A stretch of 64,000 nucleotides of DNA from CAWJMF01 sp963843945. GTDB taxonomy: Bacteria > Vulcanimicrobiota > Vulcanimicrobiia > Vulcanimicrobiales > Vulcanimicrobiaceae. Location: assembly GCA_963843945.1 (NCBI GenBank), contig CAWJMF010000002.1:1426001-1490000 (forward strand), given 5' to 3'. This document shows positions 8,678-17,109 of this stretch, one piece after another; position 1 is the first letter of the stretch, and each line of letters starts with the position of its first letter. The translations under genes and the position numbers were made by a program. Below the pieces are notes generated by a model, which did not search any database, had not been told where the DNA came from, and saw nothing but the letters and a program-made list of their open reading frames with translations.

Positions 8678-9696
8678 TTGAGGAACTTCCCGCCGTCCGG
8701 CGCGCGGCAGCCCTGCTCGTGTCGCGGCTCCAGGAGCGCATCTGCGCCTGCGTGCTCGCCATCGAACGCGAGGTTGGCGGGCGGTCCGCGAACCAGCCGG
8801 CCGAATTCACGATCGATGCGTGGGAGAGCGACGGGGGCCACGCGGTTCGGGGCAGCGGCTCGACACGCGTGATCGCGAACGGTGCCGTCTTCGAAAGGGG
8901 CGGCGTTAACACGTCGATCGTGACCGGCGCCGCGCTCCCGCCGAGCGTCGTTGCGCAGCGCCCGGAGCTAGAAGGCCACGGATTCTTCGCCGCAGGCGTG
9001 AGCGTCGTGCTCCATCCGCGGAACCCGCACGCGCCGACGGCGCACTGCAACTATCGCTATTTCGAAGCTCAAGCGCCCGACGGCGCGCGCAGCGCCTGGT
9101 GGTTCGGCGGCGGCGCCGACCTGACGCCGTACTATCCCGACCTCGACGACGTGCGACACTTTCACCGCACCTTGCGTGCGGCGTGCGACCGGCACGACGC
9201 GCGCTTCTATCCGGCCTTCAAGGCCTGGTGCGATCGCTACTTTTACCTCAAGCATCGCGCAGAAACGCGCGGAGTCGGCGGCATTTTCTACGACTACCTT
9301 GACGCCGCGGGATTCGGCGAGTCGGAAGCGCGCACGGCTTTTGCGGAAGCGAAGTCGTTCGAGGACGTGCTCGGGTTCATGGACGATGCCGGTAACGCTT
9401 TCGCCGGAGCGTATCTGCCGCTCGTCGAGCGACACGCACTGGACGCTTACGGCGAGCGCGAGCGCTCGTTTCAGCTAATGCGGCGCGGACGCTACGTCGA
9501 ATTCAACTTGATCTACGACCGCGGAACCCACTTCGGTCTGCAGAGCGGCGGCCGCACCGAGTCGATTTTGATGTCGCTTCCCCCGCTCGCGCGCTGGGCC
9601 TACGACGAACGCCCCGAGCCCGGCAGCCGCGAAGCCGAATTGAGCGCCTATTTGCGACCTCGCGATTGGTTCGCAGAGCGTCCGCTCGAATCGTGA
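8674..9696 (+). CDS. hemF: Oxygen-dependent coproporphyrinogen III oxidase
   Basis: HemF converts coproporphyrinogen III to protoporphyrinogen IX with O2, in the cytosol. The 340-residue protein has the family signatures HPRNPHAPTAHCNYRYFE, WWFGGGADLTPYY and the C-terminal YVEFNLIYDRGTHFGLQSGG. Presence of HemF rather than HemN implies an aerobic or microaerobic life style. The ATG overlaps the hemE stop and the TGA overlaps the hemH GTG, so translation is coupled on both sides. Confidence 0.97.
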   Translation: MIEELPAVRRAAALLVSRLQERICACVLAIEREVGGRSANQPAEFTIDAWESDGGHAVRGSGSTRVIANGAVFERGGVNTSIVTGAALPPSVVAQRPELEGHGFFAAGVSVVLHPRNPHAPTAHCNYRYFEAQAPDGARSAWWFGGGADLTPYYPDLDDVRHFHRTLRAACDRHDARFYPAFKAWCDRYFYLKHRAETRGVGGIFYDYLDAAGFGESEARTAFAEAKSFEDVLGFMDDAGNAFAGAYLPLVERHALDAYGERERSFQLMRRGRYVEFNLIYDRGTHFGLQSGGRTESILMSLPPLARWAYDERPEPGSREAELSAYLRPRDWFAERPLES

Positions 9697-10715
9697 CGCG
9701 CCAAGCCGTCCTGCTCGTTAATCTCGGCTCGCCGGCGTCACCGGCGCCGGCGGACGTACGGCGCTATCTCGACGAGTTCCTGATGGATCCCGACGTCTTG
9801 GACCTGCCGCTGGTCGCGCGCGCGCTGCTGGTCCGCGGTTTGATCCTCAACACGCGTCCGGCCAAATCGGCTGAAGCCTACGCGAAGATCTGGACCGCCG
9901 AAGGTTCGCCCTTGATCGTCATCTCCAAACGCACGCGTACGGCACTCGAGGCGCGCATGGAGGTGCCGGTCGGCCTCGCGATGCGTTACGGCGAACCCTC
10001 GATTCGCCGCGGGCTCGACGAGCTGCTCGTTCGGGCCGGCGAACTCGACGAACTGCTCGTCGTGCCGCTCTATCCGCACTACGCGATGGCCTCAACCAAA
10101 ACAGTTGAAGTCGCGGTCGAAGCGGCGCTGCGAGACACGAAAGTCCCGTACCGCTTCTTGCCGCCGTTCTATAACGACTCGGGCTATTTGGATGCGCTCG
10201 CCGCGCGCATGCGCGCCGGCGTTCCGGCCGGCACGCAGTTCGTGCTGTTCAGCTACCACGGCATACCGCAACGTCACGTGCGGAAGATGGACCCGACCGG
10301 CACGCACTGTCTGCGCTCGGGAGATTGCTGCAGCACGCCCTCTCCAGCGTGGGCAACGTGTTATCGCCATCAGATCATCGCCACGACGGAAGGCGCTGCG
10401 CAACGCCTCGGACTCGCGCCGGAGGGTTACGGCTTCTCGTTTCAATCGCGCCTCGGCGGCGGCTGGCTCGAGCCCTTCACCGACCGGGAACTCGCCGCAC
10501 TTCCCGCACGCGGCATCAAGCGGCTCGCCGTTGTCTGTCCGTCGTTCGTCGCCGACTGTCTCGAGACGCTCGAGGAGATGGAGCTGCGCGGCCGGGCGAC
10601 CTTCCTTGAAGCGGGCGGTGAGGCGTTTACCTACGTGCCGTGTCTCAACGACGATCCGGCGTGGATCGACGCACTTGCGGCCTTGTGCCTCAAGCCAACG
10701 CCCGCACCGGCGTGA
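9693..10715 (+). CDS. hemH: Ferrochelatase, probably [2Fe-2S] type
   Basis: HemH inserts Fe(II) into protoporphyrin IX to make protoheme. The 340-residue protein starts VTRQAVLLVNLGSPASP (GTG overlapping the hemF TGA) and has the active-site block LFSYHGIPQRHV with the metal-binding His. Immediately after it is a cysteine-rich insertion, THCLRSGDCC then ATCYRHQ, which resembles the internal cluster ligands of [2Fe-2S] ferrochelatases described in several bacteria; E. coli and Bacillus enzymes lack it. The cluster is an inference from cysteine spacing. Its TGA overlaps the hemY GTG. Confidence 0.95.
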   Translation: MTRQAVLLVNLGSPASPAPADVRRYLDEFLMDPDVLDLPLVARALLVRGLILNTRPAKSAEAYAKIWTAEGSPLIVISKRTRTALEARMEVPVGLAMRYGEPSIRRGLDELLVRAGELDELLVVPLYPHYAMASTKTVEVAVEAALRDTKVPYRFLPPFYNDSGYLDALAARMRAGVPAGTQFVLFSYHGIPQRHVRKMDPTGTHCLRSGDCCSTPSPAWATCYRHQIIATTEGAAQRLGLAPEGYGFSFQSRLGGGWLEPFTDRELAALPARGIKRLAVVCPSFVADCLETLEEMELRGRATFLEAGGEAFTYVPCLNDDPAWIDALAALCLKPTPAPA

Positions 10716-12040
10716 GCACGGTCGGGATCATCGGCGGCGGCATCGCCGGGCTGACCGCGGCATACCGGCTGAGTTCGAAGCACGACGTCGTCGTCTTCGA
10801 GCGGGAGGCCATCCCCGGCGGGAAGATACGATCGCAGAAAGTCGATGGGTTCCTCTTCGAGTGGGGACCGAGCGGCATTCTCTCGAGCGCCCAGGAGTTG
10901 CAAACGCTGATCGGCGAGCTCGGCCTTAGCGAAGCGCTCGCGCCGGCGCAACCGGCGGCGAAGAAGCGCTTCATCTACTGGCACGGAGCGCTGCATGCCC
11001 TGCCCGCGAAGCCGCCGGACGTGCTCACGATGTCGCTGCTGTCGCCGCGCGGGAAATTGCGCGCCGCCGCCGAGCTCTTCGCCGGCAAGCAGACCGGCGC
11101 CGACGACGAAAGCGTCGCCGCGTTCGCGCAACGGCATTTCGGGCGCGAAGTCGCCGAACGCCTCGTGTCGCCTGCCGTGCTCGGCATCAGCGGCGGCGAC
11201 GCCGCGACGACCAGCCTCGCCGCAATCTTCCCGCGCTTGCGCGTGCTCGAGAACGAGCACGGTTCCGTCATCCGCGGCATGCTGAGAGCTCCGCGCACGA
11301 CGTCGAACACCTGCAGTTTCGCGGAAGGAATGCAAACGCTCACCGATCGGCTGGCCGAGCGTTTGGGAAGTCACTTGCGTCGCGGCGTCGCCGTGCAGCG
11401 CCTCGAACCGAACGCAAATGGCTGGCGGATCGTCTACGAGGGCGGCGAGGCGCTGGTGGACGGCACGGTCGTCGCGACGCCGGCCGACGCCGCGGCAGGT
11501 TTGGTCGAAGCGTTCGCCCCCGAACTCGCCACACGCTTGCGCGAGATTCCCTACGCCCCGATGCGCGTCGTGGGCGTCGCCTTCCGGACGGAGGACGTAC
11601 CGGTGGCGCTCGACGGCTTCGGCTTCCTTGCCGCGCGAAATCAGGGCGTGCGCCTGCTGGGCGCGTTCTACACCTCCTCGATCGTGCCCGATCACGCGCC
11701 GCCGGGGATCGCGTATCTGCGAATTTTTCTGGGCGGAGCGACCGATCCCGAGATCGCGACGCTCGACGCCGACGCCGTCCGAGCCATCGTGCTTGCCGAT
11801 CTGAAGAAGGTCCTCGGGATCGGGGCGGCGCCGGTCGCCTACCACGAATTCACCTGGCCCAAGGCGATCCCGCAATACGGACTTCTACATCGCTCGCTCG
11901 TCGCGTCGATCGAAAAACTCGAGATCGCGTATCCGCGCTTCGCGCTCGCGGGCAACGCCTATCGCGGACTGGGCGTCGGCGATAACGTGCGCGACGCGCT
12001 GTCAATCGCGACCCGGTTGGATGCTTCGCTCGCTCCTTAA
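10712..12040 (+). CDS. hemY: Protoporphyrinogen oxidase (FAD-dependent)
   Basis: A 442-residue flavoprotein that oxidises protoporphyrinogen IX to protoporphyrin IX. The FAD dinucleotide-binding motif is GGGIAGLTAAY near residue 8, followed by the conserved FEREAIPGGKIRS and FEWGPSGI segments. The C-terminal block FALAGNAYRGLGVGDNVRDA completes the FAD site and matches the family. Together with HemF and HemH this indicates the protoporphyrin-dependent route of diderms. The coproporphyrin oxidase HemY of monoderms is the alternative homologue, but the HemF neighbour argues for the classical reaction. GTG start overlaps hemH. A 14-base palindrome covers its stop codon. Confidence 0.93.
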   Translation: MSTVGIIGGGIAGLTAAYRLSSKHDVVVFEREAIPGGKIRSQKVDGFLFEWGPSGILSSAQELQTLIGELGLSEALAPAQPAAKKRFIYWHGALHALPAKPPDVLTMSLLSPRGKLRAAAELFAGKQTGADDESVAAFAQRHFGREVAERLVSPAVLGISGGDAATTSLAAIFPRLRVLENEHGSVIRGMLRAPRTTSNTCSFAEGMQTLTDRLAERLGSHLRRGVAVQRLEPNANGWRIVYEGGEALVDGTVVATPADAAAGLVEAFAPELATRLREIPYAPMRVVGVAFRTEDVPVALDGFGFLAARNQGVRLLGAFYTSSIVPDHAPPGIAYLRIFLGGATDPEIATLDADAVRAIVLADLKKVLGIGAAPVAYHEFTWPKAIPQYGLLHRSLVASIEKLEIAYPRFALAGNAYRGLGVGDNVRDALSIATRLDASLAP

Positions 12041-12050
12041 GGCGCCTTAA
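12037..12050. repeat. 14-base perfect palindrome at hemY stop
   Basis: TTAAGGCGCCTTAA is self-complementary and includes the hemY TAA. It could fold as a short hairpin at the end of the heme operon transcript or bind a dimeric protein. No T-run follows, so it is not a standard intrinsic terminator. Confidence 0.4.
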
Positions 12051-12070
12051 CCAGAGTTTCACACCCGCAC

Positions 12071-12337
12071 GTGGATGCTTCGGTCGCGAAAATGGCCCCG
12101 GCGAACTATCCGGAATCGGCCCGGGAATTGGGTGCCACCGGCGTTGTCGACATCAAGGTCGCGCTGACCGAATCGGGCGTAATTACCGGCGTGTCGGTTT
12201 ACCGCTCGTCGCGAACGCCCTCGCTCGATATGGAGGCGCTGCGCGTTGCACGGGCCAGTACCTACACTCCCGAGCAACTCGATTGCAAGCCCGTAGCCGG
12301 AACGTACCTCTTGCACGTCACTTTCACGGGCGCCTGA
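12071..12337 (+). CDS. Stand-alone TonB C-terminal domain protein
   Basis: An 88-residue protein from a GTG that consists almost only of a TonB_C-like domain: NYPESARELGATGVVDIKVALTESG with the ensuing VYRSS and ALRVARASTYTP segments. In TonB this domain contacts the TonB box of outer-membrane receptors. No transmembrane anchor or proline-rich spacer is present, and the in-frame sequence back to the hemY stop has no better start. It follows hemY by 30 bases and may be part of the same transcript. Full-length TonB function is unlikely; a soluble or truncated relative is the best description. Confidence 0.65.
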   Translation: MDASVAKMAPANYPESARELGATGVVDIKVALTESGVITGVSVYRSSRTPSLDMEALRVARASTYTPEQLDCKPVAGTYLLHVTFTGA

Positions 12338-12380
12338 CCCGGGCCGGGACCCGCTCCGCCGCCAGCGAAGGCAGCGCTGG

Positions 12381-13085
12381 ATGCCGGTCGAGCAGCACCT
12401 CAGCCAAATCGAACATCAGGCCTTTCTTCTGCCGGCGTACTTCGACTATTCGGCGACGTTCTTGTGGGCGGTCAGCGGAGCACTGCTCGGCGCACGGCGG
12501 GGCTACGCGATCCTCGGCATCGCGACCGTCGCGCTCGTATCGTCGGTCGGCGGCGGCTTGTTACGCGACGGAATCTTCCTGCAGACGATTCCCGTGCTGC
12601 TCACGGCGCCGGTGTATCTCTACATCATCGCGTTCGCGGTCGTGCTCGTCTTGTTTTTCGGAGCCCGCGTGCAGCACTGGCGGCACTTGGGACACGTCGT
12701 GAGCTTGATCGACGCAGCCGGCCTCGGAGCCTACGCGGTCGTCGGCATGAATCGCGCTCTTGCGGCCGATTTGCCGCTCATCGGCGTCGCCGTCGTCGGG
12801 ATGGTCAATGCCGTGGGCGGCGGTATTTTGCGCGACGTTCTCAACCGCGAAGAGCCGGCGATGTTCAAGCCCGGGACCCTGGATGAAAGTTTGGCGCTGT
12901 TGGGTTGCGGCGTCTTTCTCGTCTTGTTCGAGCTGACGTCCGCGGGACAGTTTATCTCAGCCTGGGTCACCATCGCCGTCGTTTTTGCAATCCGGCTTCT
13001 GGCCGTGCGATTTCAAATTCGTTCCACGCCGCTCCGCGGGTTTGAGGAGTACTGGAGCGGGCCGGACGGCGAGGAACGTTCCTGA
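12381..13085 (+). CDS. UPF0126/TRIC-type membrane protein
   Basis: A 234-residue integral membrane protein with about seven hydrophobic helices arranged as an internal duplication. Each half carries the UPF0126 signature: SSVGGGLLRD in the first and NAVGGGILRD in the second. Prokaryotic relatives include cation channels of the TRIC fold and proteins annotated as glycine transporters. It starts at an ATG 43 bases after the TonB_C gene. Transported substrate is not predictable. Confidence 0.85.
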   Translation: MPVEQHLSQIEHQAFLLPAYFDYSATFLWAVSGALLGARRGYAILGIATVALVSSVGGGLLRDGIFLQTIPVLLTAPVYLYIIAFAVVLVLFFGARVQHWRHLGHVVSLIDAAGLGAYAVVGMNRALAADLPLIGVAVVGMVNAVGGGILRDVLNREEPAMFKPGTLDESLALLGCGVFLVLFELTSAGQFISAWVTIAVVFAIRLLAVRFQIRSTPLRGFEEYWSGPDGEERS

Positions 13086-13178
13086 AAGAAAACCGCCAAC
13101 TCAAGCGAACTAGAGCACCCGGCTGAAGCGCGGCATTAAGAGTCCGCGCCATTTGTTTTTTGAGAGGATTTTCAATTC

Positions 13179-14807
13179 ATGAGTTCCGGAACCGCGGATC
13201 GAATTTTTGTCGGCGACATCGTCACGATGGACGACAGTCATCCCACCGCCGAAGCCGTAGCAATTCTCGACGGGAAAATCTCCGCCGTCGGTTCCAAGGA
13301 CGAGGTCATGGCTTGGAAAGGACCGGCGACGGAGGTCGTCGATCTCAAGGGCCGCACGCTGCTGCCCGGATTCCTCGACGGACACAGTCACTTCATTAAC
13401 GCGGTCCGCTTGGGAACGTGGGCAAACGTCTCGTCGCCACCGGCCGGCGAGGTCAAAACTTTTCCGCAGCTGATCGCCGCGCTCCAGGCGAGCAAAACGA
13501 AGCTCGGCCTGAAGCCCGGCGACTGGGTCAGGGCATACGGCTATGACGTTACCTCAATGGACGAAGACCGCGAGCTTACCCGCGCCGATCTCGATCCACA
13601 TTTTCCCGACAATCCAGTCTTGATTCTGCACGTTTCGCTGCACGGTGCGGTGCTCAACACCGCGGGTTTCAAGGCCGTCAAGTTCGACCTCAACGCTCCG
13701 ACACCGGCAGGCGGCATGACCGCGCGCATCGCCGGCGGTACGGAAGCGGCCGGCCTCGTCATGGAGCATTCGTTCTTGCCGATCTTCATGAACATGCCGT
13801 CGCCGAGCGAAGCGCAAGAGCTCGACTCGATGAAGGCCGCGCAAGAACTCTATGCCAGCAACGGGTACACGACGGCTCAGGACGCCCCGATGGAGCCGCC
13901 GACGCGTCCGCTCTATCACAAGGCGGCCGACGAGAAGCGGTTGTATCTCGACGTCGTGGGTTACGTGAACTGGCTCGAGTTTCCGCAGGTGGTCGAAAGC
14001 AAATCCGAGCCGTTCAACGGTCCGTATCGAGATCATTTCCGGATCGGCGGAGTCAAGGCCATCGCCGACGGTTCGCCGCAAGGCAAGACCGCGTTCTGGT
14101 CAGAGCCGCTCTTGACGCCCGGCCCGAGCGGCGAGAAAGAATGGCGCGGCGAGCCCAACATCACGCCGGAAGACCTCAATAAGCTTGTGAAACTCGCCTA
14201 CGACAACGGCGTGCAGCTCATGATGCACTGTAACGGCGATGCGACGATCGACATGACGCTCGAGGCGCACGAAGCGGCCGGAGCTCCCGCGGGCAAACGC
14301 ACGGTGATCGTCCATTCTCAATTCGTGCGGCCCGATCAACTTGACAAGTACGCGACGTACGGCTTTCTCCCATCGTTCTTTACCAACCACACGTTCTTCT
14401 GGGGCGACGTTCACGTCGAGAATCTCGGTAAGGAGCGGGCGTACTTTATGAGCCCCACCCGCTCCGCCCGTGCAAAAGGGATCAGCTTTTCGAATCACAG
14501 CGATTTCGCCGTAACGCCGCTGGATCCGATGTTCATCCTTTGGACTTCGGTTAACCGCACCTCGCGTTCCGGCCAAGTGATCGGCCCCGACGAGCGCATC
14601 TCTGCGCACGACGGCCTTCGTGCGCTCACGATCGACGCCGCCTACCAATACGGCGAAGAGACGCAGAAGGGTTCGATCGAACCGGGCAAGCTCGCCGATT
14701 TTGCGATCCTCGACAAGAACCCCACGAAGGTCGACCCCACGGCGATCAAAGACATCAAGGTGTCGGAGACGGTCAAAGACGGAAAGACGGTTTACAAGCG
14801 GGCCTAA
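13179..14807 (+). CDS. YtcJ-like amidohydrolase
   Basis: A 542-residue metal-dependent hydrolase of the Amidohydro_3 (YtcJ) class. The N-terminal beta-sandwich reads ADRIFVGDIVTMDD, and the first metal ligands are in GFLDGHSHF (about residues 66-74). Later hallmarks include LMMHCNGDATIDM, VHSQFVR, SNHSDF and the C-terminal KLADFAILDKNP. The ATG is preceded by GAGAGGA about 10 bases upstream. Such enzymes cleave amides, ureas or related C-N bonds; the natural substrate is unknown. No signal peptide is seen, so it is cytoplasmic. Its stop lies 7 bases before the GTG of the CobW-type gene, suggesting an operon. Confidence 0.88.
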   Translation: MSSGTADRIFVGDIVTMDDSHPTAEAVAILDGKISAVGSKDEVMAWKGPATEVVDLKGRTLLPGFLDGHSHFINAVRLGTWANVSSPPAGEVKTFPQLIAALQASKTKLGLKPGDWVRAYGYDVTSMDEDRELTRADLDPHFPDNPVLILHVSLHGAVLNTAGFKAVKFDLNAPTPAGGMTARIAGGTEAAGLVMEHSFLPIFMNMPSPSEAQELDSMKAAQELYASNGYTTAQDAPMEPPTRPLYHKAADEKRLYLDVVGYVNWLEFPQVVESKSEPFNGPYRDHFRIGGVKAIADGSPQGKTAFWSEPLLTPGPSGEKEWRGEPNITPEDLNKLVKLAYDNGVQLMMHCNGDATIDMTLEAHEAAGAPAGKRTVIVHSQFVRPDQLDKYATYGFLPSFFTNHTFFWGDVHVENLGKERAYFMSPTRSARAKGISFSNHSDFAVTPLDPMFILWTSVNRTSRSGQVIGPDERISAHDGLRALTIDAAYQYGEETQKGSIEPGKLADFAILDKNPTKVDPTAIKDIKVSETVKDGKTVYKRA

Positions 14808-14814
14808 GGCGCCT

Positions 14815-15729
14815 GTGACGATACCGGTCTGGGTGATCGGCGGCTATCTCGGCGCCGGCAAGACGACCCTGCTAAACGCCTTGCTTCGCAATGCGCGCGG
14901 GGTTCGCTACTCCGTGCTCGTCAACGATTTCGGAAGCGTCAATGTCGACGCGGAACTTATCGCGTCGTCGGGTACCGATACGCTCGAACTCACCAACGGC
15001 TGTACCTGTTGCACGATCGGCGGCGACCTGATCCTCGCGCTTAAGGAACTCTTGGCGCGCAAAGACCCTCCCGAGCGAATCGTCATCGAGGCGAGCGGCG
15101 TAGCCGACCCGCAAGCCGTCGCACGGCTCGCGGCCTGTCACCCGTCACTCTCGGTCGAGGGCACGATCGTCGTGGCAGATGCCGAAACGATCCTCGAACG
15201 GGCCGGCAACAAGTACGTCGGCGGATTGGTTCGCCGGCAGCTAGCTTCCGCCGGCGCGGTCGTGCTCAGCAAAGTCGATCTGATCGGCACCGCTCGCCAG
15301 GCGGAGGTTCGCCGGTGGGTCGAGGAGGCGGCCGGGAACGCTCGCGTCTTCGAATCGCGCGCGGGCGACGCGTTTCCCGCCGAAGTCGCTTTCGATCCGC
15401 ACTTCGCCGTTCGGGAGGCCGCCGAACCTCCGCAAGGCTCCCATCCTGCCTTCATCGCGCTGACGTTCCGAACGGAGAAGATGCTCGACCGGGCGCGCTT
15501 CCACGACGCCGCACGAGCCATGCTGCCGGTCGTCGCGCGCGCGAAGGGGACGCTCTACTTTGCTGACGCCCCGCGCGAACGTTGCTTGTTTCAGCTGTCG
15601 GGCGAGCGCTGGAGCGTCGAAACCCTCCCCTCTTCGCAGGCGAGCCGCGAGACGCGCATCGTGGCCGTCGCCCTCGCCAGCTTTGGCCGGCGAGGCTCGG
15701 GGAATCATCGAGATCCTGCGCGCCGCTGA
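14815..15729 (+). CDS. CobW/ZNG-family metallochaperone GTPase
   Basis: A 304-residue G3E GTPase. It has Walker A GAGKTT (about residues 12-17), the metal-binding CxCC motif as NGCTCCTIGG, and a base-recognition SKVD. The family delivers Zn or Co to client enzymes under GTP hydrolysis. The GTG at 14815 lies 7 bases after the amidohydrolase stop, so it may metallate that enzyme, which is inference. The end is odd: after RIVAVALAS the frame gives a Gly/Arg-rich tail, while the +1 frame reads LAGEARGIIEILRAAESE, which fits a CobW C-terminal helix better. A one-base frame error near 15680 is possible. Confidence 0.85.
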   Translation: MTIPVWVIGGYLGAGKTTLLNALLRNARGVRYSVLVNDFGSVNVDAELIASSGTDTLELTNGCTCCTIGGDLILALKELLARKDPPERIVIEASGVADPQAVARLAACHPSLSVEGTIVVADAETILERAGNKYVGGLVRRQLASAGAVVLSKVDLIGTARQAEVRRWVEEAAGNARVFESRAGDAFPAEVAFDPHFAVREAAEPPQGSHPAFIALTFRTEKMLDRARFHDAARAMLPVVARAKGTLYFADAPRERCLFQLSGERWSVETLPSSQASRETRIVAVALASFGRRGSGNHRDPARR

Positions 15730-15798
15730 AAGCGAACCGGCACCGGCCTAGGCACGGCGGGTGCCCCGTTCCACGCCTTGGAAGTCACGCGGCGAGAG

Positions 15799-16338
15799 AT
15801 GGCCGACACTGCCTCGCCGATTCTGACCCAGTGGTCGAACTTCTACGTCATGACCGGTTCGTCGGCGGCCGCCCTCACCGGGTTGATGTTCGTCGTCATC
15901 AGCTTGGTGACGAACGCGCAAGGCCGCACGACGCACGACGGCGTTTCGACGTTCAACACCCCCACGGTCTTCCATTTCAGTGCGGCGCTGGTGATTTCTG
16001 CGGTTCTCAGCGCGCCCTGGCCCTCGCTGCTCCCCGCCGCGGTTCTGCTCGGAGCCGGAGCGCTCTATGGAATCGGCTACATCCTCACGCTCATGTACCG
16101 TGCGCGGCGGCTTCGGACGTACACGCCGGATCTCGAGGATTGGGTCTGGTTCACGTGGGTGCCCTGCGTCGCCTACGGAACGGTTCTCGGCGGCGCGATC
16201 TTCCTTCCCACCGCCGCTCGAGAAGCGCTGTTCGCGCTCGCCGGCGGAGCGCTCTTGTTGATACTCCTCGGTATCCGAAATGCGTGGGACGTCATTACGT
16301 TTATCACCATTGAAGAGCCGGACAAACCGGAGCTTTAA
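15799..16338 (+). CDS. Integral membrane protein, unknown function
   Basis: A 179-residue protein with about five transmembrane helices and a conserved-looking N-terminus (NFYVMTGSSAAALTGLMFVV). It has no catalytic or transport motif that I recognise. The ATG at 15799 has GGCGAGAG just upstream; a TTG 21 bases earlier is in frame but weaker. It follows the CobW-type gene by 69 bases on the same strand. Confidence 0.65.
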   Translation: MADTASPILTQWSNFYVMTGSSAAALTGLMFVVISLVTNAQGRTTHDGVSTFNTPTVFHFSAALVISAVLSAPWPSLLPAAVLLGAGALYGIGYILTLMYRARRLRTYTPDLEDWVWFTWVPCVAYGTVLGGAIFLPTAAREALFALAGGALLLILLGIRNAWDVITFITIEEPDKPEL

Positions 16339-16374
16339 CGTCAACTTAACCTCGCCGCGACATACTTCCCAGAC

Positions 16375-17034
16375 ATGATCGCTGGTGCGCGAGTCGTGCG
16401 TCTTTGTCTCGGTGCGTTCGCCGTTTGTGTTGCGGCGTTGCTGGCGCACGCCACGATCGATCTGCTGGGCGACGTTTTCCTGACGCGCGATGCGTACGAC
16501 GCCGTTCCGCACCAATCGCGAGCGGTCGCGGTCATCGGGGCAGTCCTGTTGCTCGCTCCCGTCGCGAGCCGCTTGATCCTGGCGACGCTCAAGGCCCTCG
16601 CCGGCGAAGGTGCGAGCCTCACCAGCCTGCTGCGCCGTTCCTTACCGCGGAGCCGCAGCGGTTTCATCGTTGCGGTGACCGTCTGTGCCTTCCCCGTTCT
16701 CGTGGGGATGGAAGCCCTCGACGTGTTGAGCAGCGGCACGAAAATCGACGACTTCGGCGATCTGCTGGCCGGTGCGCCGCTCTTTTCGATCGGCATACTC
16801 GCGGCCGTAGCGGCCGCCGTAGGGCTCGCGGTCTATCAGGCCTTCGCGTGGCTGATCTCGTCGACGGACGCCATTCTGGCTGCGTTAGCAGCGTTCTTTT
16901 GCGGGCGGCGCGCCGCCGCCCGCTCCGCCGGCTTTTCGGTCGGCACGCGCGCTCGCGGGTGCGGCTCCGTCGCACCTTTGGCCCGCCACGCAGGCTTGCG
17001 CGCACCGCCTCAGCGCCTGCTCTGCCGACACTAG
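16375..17034 (+). CDS. Putative membrane protein, unknown function
   Basis: A 219-residue protein with four to five hydrophobic helices (about residues 8-27, 48-64, 97-115, 133-170). The last 45 residues are Arg-, Gly- and Cys-rich with no membrane character, and their composition resembles out-of-frame coding, so the true end may differ through a frame error near 16900. No family recognised. It lies 76 bases upstream of the TonB-dependent receptor. Confidence 0.45.
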   Translation: MIAGARVVRLCLGAFAVCVAALLAHATIDLLGDVFLTRDAYDAVPHQSRAVAVIGAVLLLAPVASRLILATLKALAGEGASLTSLLRRSLPRSRSGFIVAVTVCAFPVLVGMEALDVLSSGTKIDDFGDLLAGAPLFSIGILAAVAAAVGLAVYQAFAWLISSTDAILAALAAFFCGRRAAARSAGFSVGTRARGCGSVAPLARHAGLRAPPQRLLCRH

Positions 17035-17109
17035 CTCCCCCACGCTAACGCTTCGTCGAACGCCGCGCGCTCGACGGAGATTATCGCGCGTGGCTTCGAA
17101 AGGCGGATC

